From positions 682,001-746,000 of the forward strand of contig NZ_JAJVKW010000003.1 in the NCBI RefSeq assembly GCF_024198255.1: a stretch of 64,000 bases of DNA, written 5' to 3'. The DNA is from Myxococcus guangdongensis. Lineage in GTDB: Bacteria; Myxococcota; Myxococcia; Myxococcales; Myxococcaceae. The translations under genes were made by a program, and so were the position numbers. Shown piece after piece: positions 1 through 8,740 of this stretch (positions are counted from its first letter, which is position 1; every line of letters begins with the position of its first letter). The notes beneath the pieces are model-generated. The model made no database searches, had not been told where the DNA came from, and worked only from the letters and a program-made list of their open reading frames with translations.

Positions 1-421
1 CCCCGGGCGCCAGTCGCCGCTGCAATCCGATGACGGTGCGCACCCCCGCCTGCCGGGCCAGCGCCTCCAGCTCCGTCGTCTCGGCCAGCGACGCGCCCAG
101 GGGCCACTCGCAGAACACGTGCTTCTTCGCGGCGAGCGCGGCCTTCACCAGCTTCGCGTGCTCGGTCGCGCGCACCGACACCACCACCAGGTCCACCTCT
201 GGATGCGTGACCAGCGGCTCGGCGCTGGCGAAGGCGTGGGGAACATCGAAGCGGCGCGCCGTCTCGTCCGCGCTCTCCTGCCGCGTGGTGCTCACCGCCG
301 TGACGCGGAAGCGCGGCAGCGTCTGCAACGCGGGCAGGTGGGCATACGTCGCCCAGCCCCATTGGGGGCTCGCCCCGATGATGCCCACGCGAATCCGGTC
401 CGACGTACTCGCTCTGCTCAT
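1..421 (-). CDS. Gfo/Idh/MocA-family oxidoreductase (N-terminal part)
   Basis: Translating the minus strand from the ATG at 421 gives 140 residues that run off the window edge. Near the N-terminus there is a Rossmann nucleotide-binding start (RVGIIGASPQWGWATYAHLP). It is followed by a DLVVVSVRATEHAKLVKAAL segment and a KKHVFCEWPLG stretch, which in this family is the strand carrying the catalytic EKP-type motif (here E-W-P). Members are NAD(P)-dependent sugar or polyol dehydrogenases and related reductases. The substrate cannot be read from this part. The gene is divergent from the TetR gene at 621, its likely regulator. The E-W-P variant in place of E-K-P is seen in several subgroups and may mean altered catalysis. 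Confidence 0.85.
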   Translation of the reverse strand, partial: MSRASTSDRIRVGIIGASPQWGWATYAHLPALQTLPRFRVTAVSTTRQESADETARRFDVPHAFASAEPLVTHPEVDLVVVSVRATEHAKLVKAALAAKKHVFCEWPLGASLAETTELEALARQAGVRTVIGLQRRLAPG

Positions 422-517
422 GGCTGCACTCCCTCACGGGAGGACCCAGGCGGCGCTCCTCCTCGCCCACCTGTCCCCGACGCCCACCAAGCTAGCGGCC
501 GTCCTCCAGGTCTTCAA

Positions 518-528
518 GACGACTGGTC
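518..528. promoter_or_regulatory. Candidate TetR operator
   Basis: GACGACTGGTC is an 11-bp imperfect palindrome (4 of 5 pairs match). It lies in the 199-bp divergent gap between the oxidoreductase (start 421) and the TetR gene (start 621). Short GAC..GGTC palindromes are plausible TetR-family operators, but this is a guess from position and symmetry only. Confidence 0.25.
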
Positions 529-620
529 ATATTGAATGAAAACCACCGTGGAATCATAGGGTTGAGCGCTGGAGATGGGCGCTTTTGACGACCTGGGACA
601 CGTGGCCGTAAAAGGCTCCG

Positions 621-1232
621 ATGCCGAGAGCCAGTGTTCGCGACAGGCTGCTCGCCGCCGGTCTGGAGACGCTGCGCACGCAGGGCTTCAACGGCTGCGG
701 CGTCCAGGACATCACCGACGCGGCGGGCGTGCCGAAGGGGTCCTTCTACAACCACTTCGACAGCAAGGAGGCGCTGGGCGCGGCGGTGGTGGACCAGTAC
801 ATGCGCGCCAGCGTGCAGGACCTGTCGCTGCTCCAGGACCCCGCGAAGACGCCCCTGCGACGGCTGCGCGACTACTTCGCCCAGCAGGTGGAGCGGCTCG
901 TCGAGGGCCGCTTCGAGTGCGGCTGCCTGTTGGCCAACTTCGCCGCGGAGCTCGCCGACCACAGCCCCCTCATCCGCGAGCGCGTGGCGGCCTCCTTCAC
1001 CGAGTGGTCCTCCCACCTCGAGCACGTCCTGCGCGAGGCCCAGGCCGCGGGCGAGGTGGCCCCGGACGTCGCGCCCCAGATGCTCGCCACCTTCATGCTC
1101 GGCGCCTGGGAGGGCGCGGTGCTGCGCAGCCGCGTGGAGAAGGGCCGCGCCCCGCTGGACGCCTTCCTGCGCCTGGCCTTCGACCGCTCCCTGGAGCAGG
1201 GGACTCCCGCCTGTTCCAGGCCTGCTGGGTGA
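621..1232 (+). CDS. TetR/AcrR-family transcriptional regulator
   Basis: A 203-residue protein, the usual TetR length. Residues about 8-55 form the N-terminal helix-turn-helix, with GVQDITDAAGVPKGSFYNHF as the recognition region. The C-terminal ligand and dimer domain carries FECGCLLANFAAELADHSP, typical of the subgroup of TetR regulators that control oxidoreductase genes in response to reactive electrophiles. It is divergently placed against the Gfo/Idh/MocA gene and probably represses it and itself. The ATG at 621 leaves the expected short N-terminal arm before the DNA-binding domain. The ligand is unknown. Confidence 0.9.
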   Translation: MPRASVRDRLLAAGLETLRTQGFNGCGVQDITDAAGVPKGSFYNHFDSKEALGAAVVDQYMRASVQDLSLLQDPAKTPLRRLRDYFAQQVERLVEGRFECGCLLANFAAELADHSPLIRERVAASFTEWSSHLEHVLREAQAAGEVAPDVAPQMLATFMLGAWEGAVLRSRVEKGRAPLDAFLRLAFDRSLEQGTPACSRPAG

Positions 1233-1327
1233 AGCGCCTTGACGCGCTGTTCTGTTTGATTGGGGATTGTTGCTTTCTCGCGTCTTGAGACAGAGTGCCC
1301 TCCGGAATCAAAGGGAGGGAGTCAGCT

Positions 1328-4300
1328 TTGTCCATACGTTTGGGTCTCGCCCGCGGGGTGTGTCTCGCGGTCCTGCTCTGTGGCGCCGGAGCGTTCGCTC
1401 AGGGCGTCTCGGTCATCACCGGCACCATCACCAGCGCGGAGGACAAGAAGGCGCTGGGCGACGCGGTGGTGACGGCCACCTCGCCGAAGCTGCAGGGTGA
1501 GCGGGTGGTGGTCTCGGATGCGAGCGGCCTGTATCGCATCCCGCAGCTGCCGCCGGGCACGTACACGCTGCGCGTGGAGCGCGAGGGCTTCGAGCCCTTC
1601 GTGCGCCCGGACATCGTGCTGCGGTTGGACCGCACCATCCGGGTGAACATCCAGCTGTTGCCCTCGGCGTTCGGGGAGGAGATCTCCATCAGCGCGGCGC
1701 CCACGTTGGACGTGGGCTCGAGCACGCAGGGCATGAGCGTGGACGCGGACTTCCTGCGCAACGTGGCCGTCATCCGTCCGGGCAGCAAGGGCTCCGCGTC
1801 GCGCTCGTTCGAGTCGCTGGCGGAGCTGGCCCCGGGCGCGGTGGAGGACCGCTACGGCGTGAGCGTCAGCGGCAGCAGCTCCCCGGAGAGCCAGTACGTG
1901 GTGGATGGCCTGTCGGTGAACGACCCGGGCGTGGGCACGCTGGGCACGCCGCTGTCGGTGGAGTTCGTGCAAGAGGTCAACGTCATCACCGGTGGCTACA
2001 TGCCGGAGTACGGCCGCTCCACGGGCGGCGTGCTCAACGTCGTCACCAAGTCGGGCTCCAACGAGTTCCACGGCTCGGTGTTCGCGAACATGGCGCCGGG
2101 CTCGCTGCAGCGAAACGGCACCATCGTCCGGCAGGAGGGCAGCGTCATCTCCGCGCAGGGGCAGCCGTGGAACCAGGGGGACTTCGGCTTCGACCTGGGC
2201 GGTCCCATCCTCAAGGACAAGCTCTGGTTCTACGCGGGCGTGGCGCCGTCGTTCAATCGCATCCGCGTGGACCGGCAGCTGAGCCGGCTGGAGTTCTGCG
2301 AGGAGGGCGACACGCGGCCCGGGTGCACCGCGGCGGGCCAGCGCGTCCGGGATCCGGAGACGGGCTTCGGTCTGGTGACGCCCATCGAGGGCACGCGCAC
2401 CACGCGCTTCGCGGATGAGCGCTCGCTGCAGTACATGACCAAGCTGACGTACCTCTTCAACCCGGACCACAACCTGTCCGTGTCGGTGTTCGGCACGCCG
2501 CGCTCGTCGGGGGGGTCGGGCAAGTATGCCTTCAGCGACGACGGTGACCCGGAGGTGTGTCTGGGGCTGTCGTGCACCTCGTACGTGCAGGGGACCTACG
2601 ACTCCATCGCCACCCGGCGCAGCAACGGGGTGATGGACATCGTCGCCAAGCAATCGTCGTCCTTCTTCGACAAGAAGTTCCTGGTCGACGCGACGCTCGG
2701 CTGGCACCACCAGTCGGACAGCACGCTGCCATCGGATGGCTCGGGGCTGTTGTCGCCCACGGGGCTGGCCTCGGAGCCGAACATCGCCTGGCGCCGCACG
2801 AGCAACCCCGGCCCGCGCTCCATCACCTTCTTCGAGACGTTGCAGGACCCGTCCGTCTGTGGCGCGACGCCGGAGGAGCAGCAGCTCAAGTGTCCCGTCC
2901 GGGCGTACTCGACGGGCGGCCCTGGCACCATCAGCGAGCAGGAGCTGGACCGCTTCCAGGGCAAGGTGATGGGCACCTTCCTGTTGCAGGCGCTCGGCCA
3001 CCACATCATCAAGGCGGGCTTCGACGCGGAGCGGATGAGCTTCTACAACCACCGCGCGCGCACGGGCGGTGCCCCGTGGCAGGAGTGCGCCAACGGCCGC
3101 TGCTTCTTCACGCTCAACCAGTACGGTTATCTCGAGGGCCCGGACCAGCCGGTGTTCCTGGCGAGCAAGGAGGGCACGTCCACGTCGGTGACGATGGGCG
3201 GCTTCATCCAGGACAGCTGGTCCATCCTGGACAAGGTGACGCTCAACGCGGGCCTGCGCTACGACGTGCAGACCATCCGCGGGTTGGACGACAAGGTGGG
3301 CTTGCACCTGCCCAACCAGTGGTCGCCGCGCGTGGGGTTGGTCTACGACTTCACACAGCAGGGACGCTCGAAGCTGTTCGTCAACTTCGCGCGCTTCTTC
3401 GAGAACGTGCCGTTGGACCTGGCGGACCTGTCCTTCCCGCAGCAGCAGCTGTTGTCGGCCACGTACAACTATCCGGCGTGTGACCCGAGCGACCGAGACT
3501 CGCTGCGCACCGGCTGCGTGGCGGTGGGCAACCGTCAGGCCATCGGCAGCCGGGAGGGGCCGAACCAGCGCTGGGACGCGCAGGGTGGAGACCGCGTGCC
3601 GGTGGACCCGAACATCCGCGCCCAGTCCGCGGACGAGCTCATGGTGGGTGGTGAGTACGAGGTGCTGCTCGGCCGCTTCGGCCTGACGTACACGCGGCGC
3701 GTGCTCAACGACGTCATCGAGGACATGAGCCGCGATGACGGCAACACCTTCTTCCTGGGCAACCCGGGCAAGGGGTTCTCGACGGACTTCCCCGAGGCGA
3801 AGCGCCACTACGACGCGGTGAACGTGTACTACCAGAAGGCGTTCTCCGACGGCTGGCTGGCCCAGGCGAGCTACACGTGGTCCAAGCTGCGCGGCAATTA
3901 CTCGGGGCTGTTCCGCGCGGACACCGGCCAGCTGTCGCCCAACCTCACGCGCGACTTCGACCTGGTGTCGCTGACCACCAACCGCGACGGCGCGCTGCCC
4001 GGGGACCGCACGCACGCGCTCAAGGTGTTCGGCGCGCGCGAGTTCAACCTGACGCGCTCGACGAGCCTGAACGTGGGCGGTGGGTATCGCAGCCGCTCGG
4101 GGACGCCGCTCAACTACCTGGGTGCGCATCCGCGGCGCAGCGGCTCGGAGACGTTCATCCTGCCGCGAGGCAGCGCGGGCCGGCTGCCGTGGGTGCACAA
4201 CATCGACACCCGCGTGAGCGTGAACCAGAAGCTGAGTGGGGACTACGTGCTGAGCATGTCGCTGGACGTGTTCAACGTCTTCAACTTCCAGCAATACACG

Positions 4301-4525
4301 GCGGTGGACCAGACGCTGACCACGACGCGTGTCTATGCGATTGAGCAGGGAGGAAAGCCCGCGGACCTGTCGGCGTGCCTCGTCGCCAACAACCCGGACT
4401 GCAAGGTCATCTCGACCGCGACGAACCTGCCCATCGGTCCCGCGGACATCAACCCCAACTTCAAGCGCCCCACGGCCTACCAGGCGCCGCGCTCCGTGCG
4501 GCTGGGCGCGAAGCTGACCTTCTAG
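1328..4525 (+). CDS. Oar-like TonB-dependent outer-membrane receptor
   Basis: I start this 1065-residue protein at the TTG at 1328. It lies 7 bp after a strong purine-rich ribosome-binding site (1311-1320) and gives a clean signal peptide (SIRLGLARGVCLAVLLCG..AFAQ). A GTG at 1295 would add 11 residues. Order of domains: signal peptide, carboxypeptidase-regulatory-like beta-sandwich (about 27-100; GLYRIPQLPPGTYTLRVERE), plug domain (about 140-260; YVVDGLSVNDPG, STGGVLNVVTKSG), then a long beta-barrel ending in an aromatic residue (GAKLTF). This is the architecture of the myxobacterial Oar and Bacteroidetes SusC-like receptors. It is energised by TonB/ExbB/ExbD, one set of which lies at 21-23 kb. 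The ligand is unknown. The lipoprotein gene downstream (28 bp gap) is likely co-transcribed. Confidence 0.88.
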   Translation: MSIRLGLARGVCLAVLLCGAGAFAQGVSVITGTITSAEDKKALGDAVVTATSPKLQGERVVVSDASGLYRIPQLPPGTYTLRVEREGFEPFVRPDIVLRLDRTIRVNIQLLPSAFGEEISISAAPTLDVGSSTQGMSVDADFLRNVAVIRPGSKGSASRSFESLAELAPGAVEDRYGVSVSGSSSPESQYVVDGLSVNDPGVGTLGTPLSVEFVQEVNVITGGYMPEYGRSTGGVLNVVTKSGSNEFHGSVFANMAPGSLQRNGTIVRQEGSVISAQGQPWNQGDFGFDLGGPILKDKLWFYAGVAPSFNRIRVDRQLSRLEFCEEGDTRPGCTAAGQRVRDPETGFGLVTPIEGTRTTRFADERSLQYMTKLTYLFNPDHNLSVSVFGTPRSSGGSGKYAFSDDGDPEVCLGLSCTSYVQGTYDSIATRRSNGVMDIVAKQSSSFFDKKFLVDATLGWHHQSDSTLPSDGSGLLSPTGLASEPNIAWRRTSNPGPRSITFFETLQDPSVCGATPEEQQLKCPVRAYSTGGPGTISEQELDRFQGKVMGTFLLQALGHHIIKAGFDAERMSFYNHRARTGGAPWQECANGRCFFTLNQYGYLEGPDQPVFLASKEGTSTSVTMGGFIQDSWSILDKVTLNAGLRYDVQTIRGLDDKVGLHLPNQWSPRVGLVYDFTQQGRSKLFVNFARFFENVPLDLADLSFPQQQLLSATYNYPACDPSDRDSLRTGCVAVGNRQAIGSREGPNQRWDAQGGDRVPVDPNIRAQSADELMVGGEYEVLLGRFGLTYTRRVLNDVIEDMSRDDGNTFFLGNPGKGFSTDFPEAKRHYDAVNVYYQKAFSDGWLAQASYTWSKLRGNYSGLFRADTGQLSPNLTRDFDLVSLTTNRDGALPGDRTHALKVFGAREFNLTRSTSLNVGGGYRSRSGTPLNYLGAHPRRSGSETFILPRGSAGRLPWVHNIDTRVSVNQKLSGDYVLSMSLDVFNVFNFQQYTAVDQTLTTTRVYAIEQGGKPADLSACLVANNPDCKVISTATNLPIGPADINPNFKRPTAYQAPRSVRLGAKLTF

Positions 4526-4552
4526 GCGCTCGCCATGAAAGGACATCTGCCA

Positions 4553-5296
4553 ATGATTCGTGGAATGGGAATGGGCGCGCTGGCGGCGCTGGTGCTCGCG
4601 GGCTGTGGGGTGGAGGACCCGGAGGCGCAGTGTGTGGTGGCAAGGGCCGTGACGGATGGCTCCATCGGTTCGTTCGCCACGGTGTACACGCTGCTGCCGG
4701 GACAGAATCCCGACCTGCAGTGCGCGCGGTTGGCGCCGGAGGCGGTGGGGATGCAGAAGTACTACAGCCAGGACCCCAAGGCGCCGGACACGGTGGCGCT
4801 GCGCAGCGCGCGGATGGGGAAGCTGCTGGTGGACTTCAAGGACCGGCCGGATGTGGATGCGTCGCACACGCCGTACTCGGTGGGGCCGTTGGCCAGCGAG
4901 GGGCCGGGGGCGGACAACTTCTGCGACGTGCCGCAGTTGTCGACGACGCGGCTGGAGGTGCCGGCGACGGAGGCGCTGCCCGCGCAGAGCTTCGCGTACG
5001 AGTGGTCCAACCTGCGCATCTACAACACGCCGGGCATTCCAGGGACGCAGTTCAAGGCGGACCTGCGCTACTCGGAGAACGGGTGCACGGCGACGTACCA
5101 GGCCAAGGGCATCTGGCCGGTGGTGAGCTGCGCCACCGCGGGCAAGCCGGATGACGTGAAGTGCGACCCGTATCCGGACTTCGCGGCGGGCCGCCTGCGT
5201 GGCTCGGGTATCAACCCCGTGTTCCCCGTGAAGTGTGACCCGGTCGCGCTCATCTGCGTGCTCACGGGTGAAGTTCCGTCCGACGAGACGCCCTGA
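4553..5296 (+). CDS. Lipoprotein of unknown function, paired with the Oar-like receptor
   Basis: A 247-residue protein. The ATG at 4553 follows an AAAGGA site, whereas the in-frame ATG at 4535 has no ribosome-binding site. The N-terminus is a lipoprotein signal (ALAALVLAGCG) with the lipobox Cys near residue 18. The mature part has several Cys residues (CVVARAV, LQCARL, NFCDVP, GCTATYQ, VVSCA, VKCDPY), which suggests disulfides. No family is recognised. Its place directly after a TonB-dependent receptor and before a terminator suggests an outer-membrane partner of that receptor, like SusD-type or surface lipoproteins, although no SusD similarity is visible. Confidence 0.75.
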   Translation: MIRGMGMGALAALVLAGCGVEDPEAQCVVARAVTDGSIGSFATVYTLLPGQNPDLQCARLAPEAVGMQKYYSQDPKAPDTVALRSARMGKLLVDFKDRPDVDASHTPYSVGPLASEGPGADNFCDVPQLSTTRLEVPATEALPAQSFAYEWSNLRIYNTPGIPGTQFKADLRYSENGCTATYQAKGIWPVVSCATAGKPDDVKCDPYPDFAAGRLRGSGINPVFPVKCDPVALICVLTGEVPSDETP

Positions 5297-5309
5297 GCGG
5301 GGGTCGAGA

Positions 5310-5343
5310 CCCTCTCCGCTTCTGTGTATTGAAGCGGGGAGGG
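5310..5343 (+). terminator. Rho-independent-like hairpin after the receptor operon
   Basis: A 13-bp stem (5310-5322 with 5331-5343, one G-T wobble) and an 8-nt loop begin 13 bp after the lipoprotein stop codon. There is no strong T-run, as is common in GC-rich genomes. Confidence 0.7.
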
Positions 5344-5377
5344 TGGTTGCACTGCGGTGAGACGTGTCGCGGCTCCT

Positions 5378-5655
5378 TCCTTGCCTGTGCGCGCGGAAGG
5401 GGCGCCAGTGAGTGACTGCCGGGCGAGATGAAGCCGTGCGTCCAGTTCTGTCCTGCTCCGCGCGTTGGCGCGAGCTGACAGGGCCCCACTGCGAGACGAC
5501 GCCTCCGGAGTCCTGTCCTGCTCCGTGGATTGGCGCGAGCGGAAAGAGCGCCACGAGAGGCGATGGCCCCGAGGGTCGAGTCCCCTCCTGCCCTGTGCGT
5601 TGCCGAAAGCGGCAAGGGTGCGTCGGTGAGCGACTTTCGCTCGGAATGCGCTGGG
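5378..5655. repeat. Degenerate tandem repeat, four units of about 65-73 bp
   Basis: The gap 5297-5717 has no credible gene. After the hairpin it holds four related units starting near 5378, 5451, 5516 and 5585. Each opens with TCCTG(C/T)(C/T)C-like sequence, then a GCG(C/T)TGGCG-like core and a purine-rich GAAAG.GCGCCA segment. Units two and three share the clearest core (TTGGCGCGAGC). The minus strand reads as repeated peptide fragments (ALSARANPRSRT, GPCQLAPTRGAGQ), a by-product of the repeat. Function unknown. Confidence 0.55.
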
Positions 5656-5717
5656 CTCGGACTCGTTGAGTCCCTGCTCGCCCGAGACGGTCGAGCGACC
5701 GGGGCTTCCCTCCACGT

Positions 5718-7088
5718 TTACTGGAGCGGCGTGGACTTCTGGTCCACGCCGGACACGCGGCGCCACTGCGCGAGGCTGCGGGTCTCCTCGGGGTCGGCCT
5801 TGAAGGTGCCCTCGGCGGCGTACTGGTTCCCGTCCATCTTCAGGCCGGGGCGGTGCTTGCCCAGGCGCACCAGGTGCCGGCCCTGGATGGAGTTGCCGCG
5901 CACGGTGAGGTTCTCGCTGGGCGCGCCGTTGGAGCCCAGGCCGAGCATCATCCCGTAGCCCTCGGTGTCGGAGATGGTGTTGCCCACCACCGTCACGTCG
6001 CGCGAGTTCTCCACGCGGATGCCCGCGCCGTCGCTGCCGCCGCTCTGGGTGATTCCCTTGATGGTGTTGCCGCGCACCACGACGTTGGCGGGGCTGGGTT
6101 GGTTGCCCTCGCGCGAGCCGCCCACCGCGATGCCGCGCCCCGCGTCGGAGATGCGGTTGCCCTCGATGCGCACGTTCCGCGCGGAGAAGTGGACGACGAT
6201 GGCCTCACCCGCCGACGTGGGTGACTTGCGGAAGCCGTACATCGTGTTGTCACGGATGACGACGTCGTGGCACGTCTTGATGTCCACGGCGTTCTCGTCG
6301 TTGTCGTGGAGTTGGTTGCCCTCGATGACCACGTTGCGAGCGGGCGCCTGTCCCTTGCGGTCCGGCAGCAGGCACTGCACCGAGTCACCCGAGTTGTCGT
6401 GGATGTCATTGCCGCGCACGGTGATGTTCCGCGACGTGGCCTGGATGACCACGCCGTGCGAGTCCCCCTTGGGCGCCCGGCGGAAGTCGTGGATGTGGTT
6501 GTTCTCGATGAGCACGTCGCGCGCGCCACCGTGCGTCGCGACGCCGGCGCCCAGCGTGCCGTGGTGGATGTGGCAGCCGGTGAGCACCGCGCCGGTGGTG
6601 TCGCCCTCGAAGAGGACGGCGAAGCGCGGCTGTCCGCGCACGTCGATTTCGAAGCCCTCGATGACCCAGTGAGGCTTGCGGACCTGCACCAGCGTGCCGC
6701 CGCGCGCCGTCGGGATGATGCGAGGCTTCCCCTCGCCCAAGAGCGTGACGGGCGCGTTCGGCTTGCCGGCCTTCACCGCGGGGCCGTCGATGAACACCCC
6801 TTCGGCGTACTCACCGGCCTGGACGCGGATGACCTCGCCAGGGCCCGCGGTGCGCACCGCGCGGCCGATGGTCCTGAATGGGGCGCGCTTCGTCCCCGCA
6901 GCCGTGTCATTGCCCGAGGGGCTCACGTACCACTCGCGAGTGAAGCGGCGGGGGCGCGAGGAAGCCTTCGCGGCGCTCTCCTGGCTGCCCTGCTCCCGGG
7001 CACTCGGGGGCTCCGCCGCCCATGTGGGCGTCGTGGCCCACAGCGCACACGCGAAACCCCATCCCAGTGTTCGCTGGCCAACCCTCAT
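5718..7088 (-). CDS. Secreted right-handed parallel beta-helix protein
   Basis: A 456-residue protein. I start at the ATG at 7088, 6 bp after an AAGGGG site. This gives a signal peptide (RVGQRTLGWGFACALWATTPTWA). Residues about 50-90 carry the typical entry of this fold (EWYVSPSGNDTAAG, APFRTIGRAV, GEVIRVQAGEYAEGV). A long series of PbH1-type repeats follows (NVVIEGNQLHDND, NVRIEGNRISDAG, NVVVRGNTIKGI, DVTVVGNTISDTE). Such proteins are polysaccharide lyases, mannuronan epimerases or NosD-like proteins. No catalytic signature is clear, so the substrate is open. It is probably exported to the periplasm or beyond. Confidence 0.85.
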   Translation of the reverse strand: MRVGQRTLGWGFACALWATTPTWAAEPPSAREQGSQESAAKASSRPRRFTREWYVSPSGNDTAAGTKRAPFRTIGRAVRTAGPGEVIRVQAGEYAEGVFIDGPAVKAGKPNAPVTLLGEGKPRIIPTARGGTLVQVRKPHWVIEGFEIDVRGQPRFAVLFEGDTTGAVLTGCHIHHGTLGAGVATHGGARDVLIENNHIHDFRRAPKGDSHGVVIQATSRNITVRGNDIHDNSGDSVQCLLPDRKGQAPARNVVIEGNQLHDNDENAVDIKTCHDVVIRDNTMYGFRKSPTSAGEAIVVHFSARNVRIEGNRISDAGRGIAVGGSREGNQPSPANVVVRGNTIKGITQSGGSDGAGIRVENSRDVTVVGNTISDTEGYGMMLGLGSNGAPSENLTVRGNSIQGRHLVRLGKHRPGLKMDGNQYAAEGTFKADPEETRSLAQWRRVSGVDQKSTPLQ

Positions 7089-7355
7089 CCCCATCCCCTT
7101 CCGCACGAGACCGTCCCCAAGGTGCGCACGATGGCGCCCTGGGGAAGCGGGGCGAGGTAGGAGTCGCGCCCTGGTGTGCGAAGAGTCGGAGGGGCGTCCT
7201 CCCGAGGCCAACCAGCGGTTGCGTTCACCCTGTCGAGCCAGCATCCCGAACTGTCGAGTCGCGGGAGGGGAGGCGCCTCCCGCCGGATGTCCGCGATAAC
7301 GGTCGGGACGAAGGACTCCGTGGTGGATGAACGGTCCTCGGAGTCCTCCGCTACT

Positions 7356-8549
7356 TCAGGGAGGCGCGGGCGTCTTGAACTCGGGGATGAGCTCACCGGT
7401 GAGGCGGATGCTCTTGAGCACGGCCTCGTGGGAGAGGGCGCCCACCTGGTGGAAGGACATCAGCGCGTCGATGCCCAGGGCCTCGTAGCGCTTGAGGCCC
7501 TGACGCACCTGGTCCTTCGTCCCGACGATGAGCGAGTCCTGGGCGCTCAGCACCTCCCACACCTGCTCATCCGGCACGGCCTCGCCGGACATGATGCGGC
7601 CGAGGATGCGCTGGGCCTGGGACTGGGGTGCGTTGGGGTCCTTGCGGCGCAGGTACTGGCCGGTGAGCCCGCCGCCAGCGGGGTCCTTGGCGAGGGCCTC
7701 CAGCTCCGCGGCGGATCTGACGAAGTGGTCCTTGGCCTCGAAGAAGGTGAACGAGCCGCTCGTGTACCAGGCCGCCGCCTTCGCCGCGCCGTTCTGCATC
7801 GCCTCGCGTTCGGTGTCCGCGCAGTGCACGAAGGTGAAGAAGGCCACCTGGTCGTTGACGAAGTCGCCCACCGGCTCACAGCGGGTCCGGAGGGCCTCGC
7901 GGTAGAGGTGGATCATTTCCGCCACCTCTTCGGGTGAGGCCCACAGCGTCACGCCGAGCGCGCCCACGCCGTTGCGTCCGGCCTGCTCGAAGGACGCGGG
8001 GCTGGAGCACGCCTGCCACAGGGGCGGGTGGGGTTTGCGGAAGGGCTTGGGGATGACGTTGATGTCCTTGACGCGGAAGTCCGGTGAGTCCCAGGAGAAC
8101 TTCTCCTGGGTCCACAGCTTCGGAATCATCTGGAAGGCCTGCTGCATCTGCGAGCGGGTGGCGTCGGGTTCGATGTTGAAGACGCGCCATTCGGGGATGG
8201 TGCTGCGCGCCATGCCGAGCTGGAAGCGGCCGCCGCTCAGGTGGTCGAGGAACGCGGAGCGCTCGGCGATGCGGATGGGGTGGTTGAAGCGTGCGGGCGC
8301 GAGCGCCGCCGAGTGCCCCACGTGGATGTTCTTGGTGCCCATCGCGATGGCGGTGAGCATGACCTCGGGTGCGGAGCTGTAGCTGAACTCCACCGCGGTG
8401 TGGTGCTCCACCTGCCACCAGACGCCATAGCCCATCTCATCCGCGAGCCGAGCCTGCTCCAGCGTCTCACGGATGATTTGATGCTCGTGGTCCGCGCCAG
8501 TCCACCGTTCCTTCGGGTGCTGCATCTCCGAGAAGATGTCGAGTCTCAT
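7356..8549 (-). CDS. LLM-class flavin-dependent oxidoreductase
   Basis: A 397-residue protein with the bacterial luciferase-like TIM barrel: LDIFSEMQHP at the N-terminus, WWQVEHHTAVEFSYSSAPEV, GHSAALAPARFNHPIRIAER, LSGGRFQLGMARST and a C-terminal TKDQVRQGLKRYEALGIDAL. Members use reduced flavin and oxygen to oxidise small organics. The substrate is not predictable. I start at the ATG at 8549 because the protein begins there with the first strand of the barrel and a G-rich ribosome-binding site precedes it. An upstream in-frame extension to 8663 only reads through the dispersed repeat. Confidence 0.9.
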   Translation of the reverse strand: MRLDIFSEMQHPKERWTGADHEHQIIRETLEQARLADEMGYGVWWQVEHHTAVEFSYSSAPEVMLTAIAMGTKNIHVGHSAALAPARFNHPIRIAERSAFLDHLSGGRFQLGMARSTIPEWRVFNIEPDATRSQMQQAFQMIPKLWTQEKFSWDSPDFRVKDINVIPKPFRKPHPPLWQACSSPASFEQAGRNGVGALGVTLWASPEEVAEMIHLYREALRTRCEPVGDFVNDQVAFFTFVHCADTEREAMQNGAAKAAAWYTSGSFTFFEAKDHFVRSAAELEALAKDPAGGGLTGQYLRRKDPNAPQSQAQRILGRIMSGEAVPDEQVWEVLSAQDSLIVGTKDQVRQGLKRYEALGIDALMSFHQVGALSHEAVLKSIRLTGELIPEFKTPAPP

Positions 8550-8603
8550 GTCGGGTCCCCCCCTGTAGACCTCAGGTCTGGCGAGGACTGTAACACCACG
8601 GCT

Positions 8604-8670
8604 GAGGCAATCCGGTCCCCAGGCCCAATCCTTGTCATGGAGAGGGCCAGGGTTGACATTCATTGTTTGT
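8604..8670. repeat. Dispersed 67-bp repeat, copy 1
   Basis: Aligns with 13494-13559 in the same orientation at roughly 78% identity by eye, with one 1-bp gap. The best-kept parts are CTTGTCATG and CATTGTTTGT. It lies in the 191-bp gap between the LLM gene and the immunity-like gene. The two copies bracket the 4.9-kb block with the toxin pair, RNA ligase and metallopeptidase. Confidence 0.65.
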
Positions 8671-8740
8671 CACGGCGGGTGAGGCCCGCAATCTCCTTCG
8701 GTTCTGCGTGATGTACGTGCGGGCACCCGGAGCCGAGGAG

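Noticed and set aside
1322-5554. A 1410-codon open frame on the minus strand
   Set aside because: It runs opposite the Oar-like receptor gene and reads as Arg/His-rich sequence without domains, a GC-rich antisense shadow.
5378-5655. CRISPR array
   Set aside because: The units are degenerate over their full length with no alternation of constant repeats and unique spacers, and no cas genes are nearby.
8550-8663. N-terminal extension of the LLM oxidoreductase to 8663
   Set aside because: The extra residues translate the dispersed repeat and are not part of the family; a good start exists at 8549.
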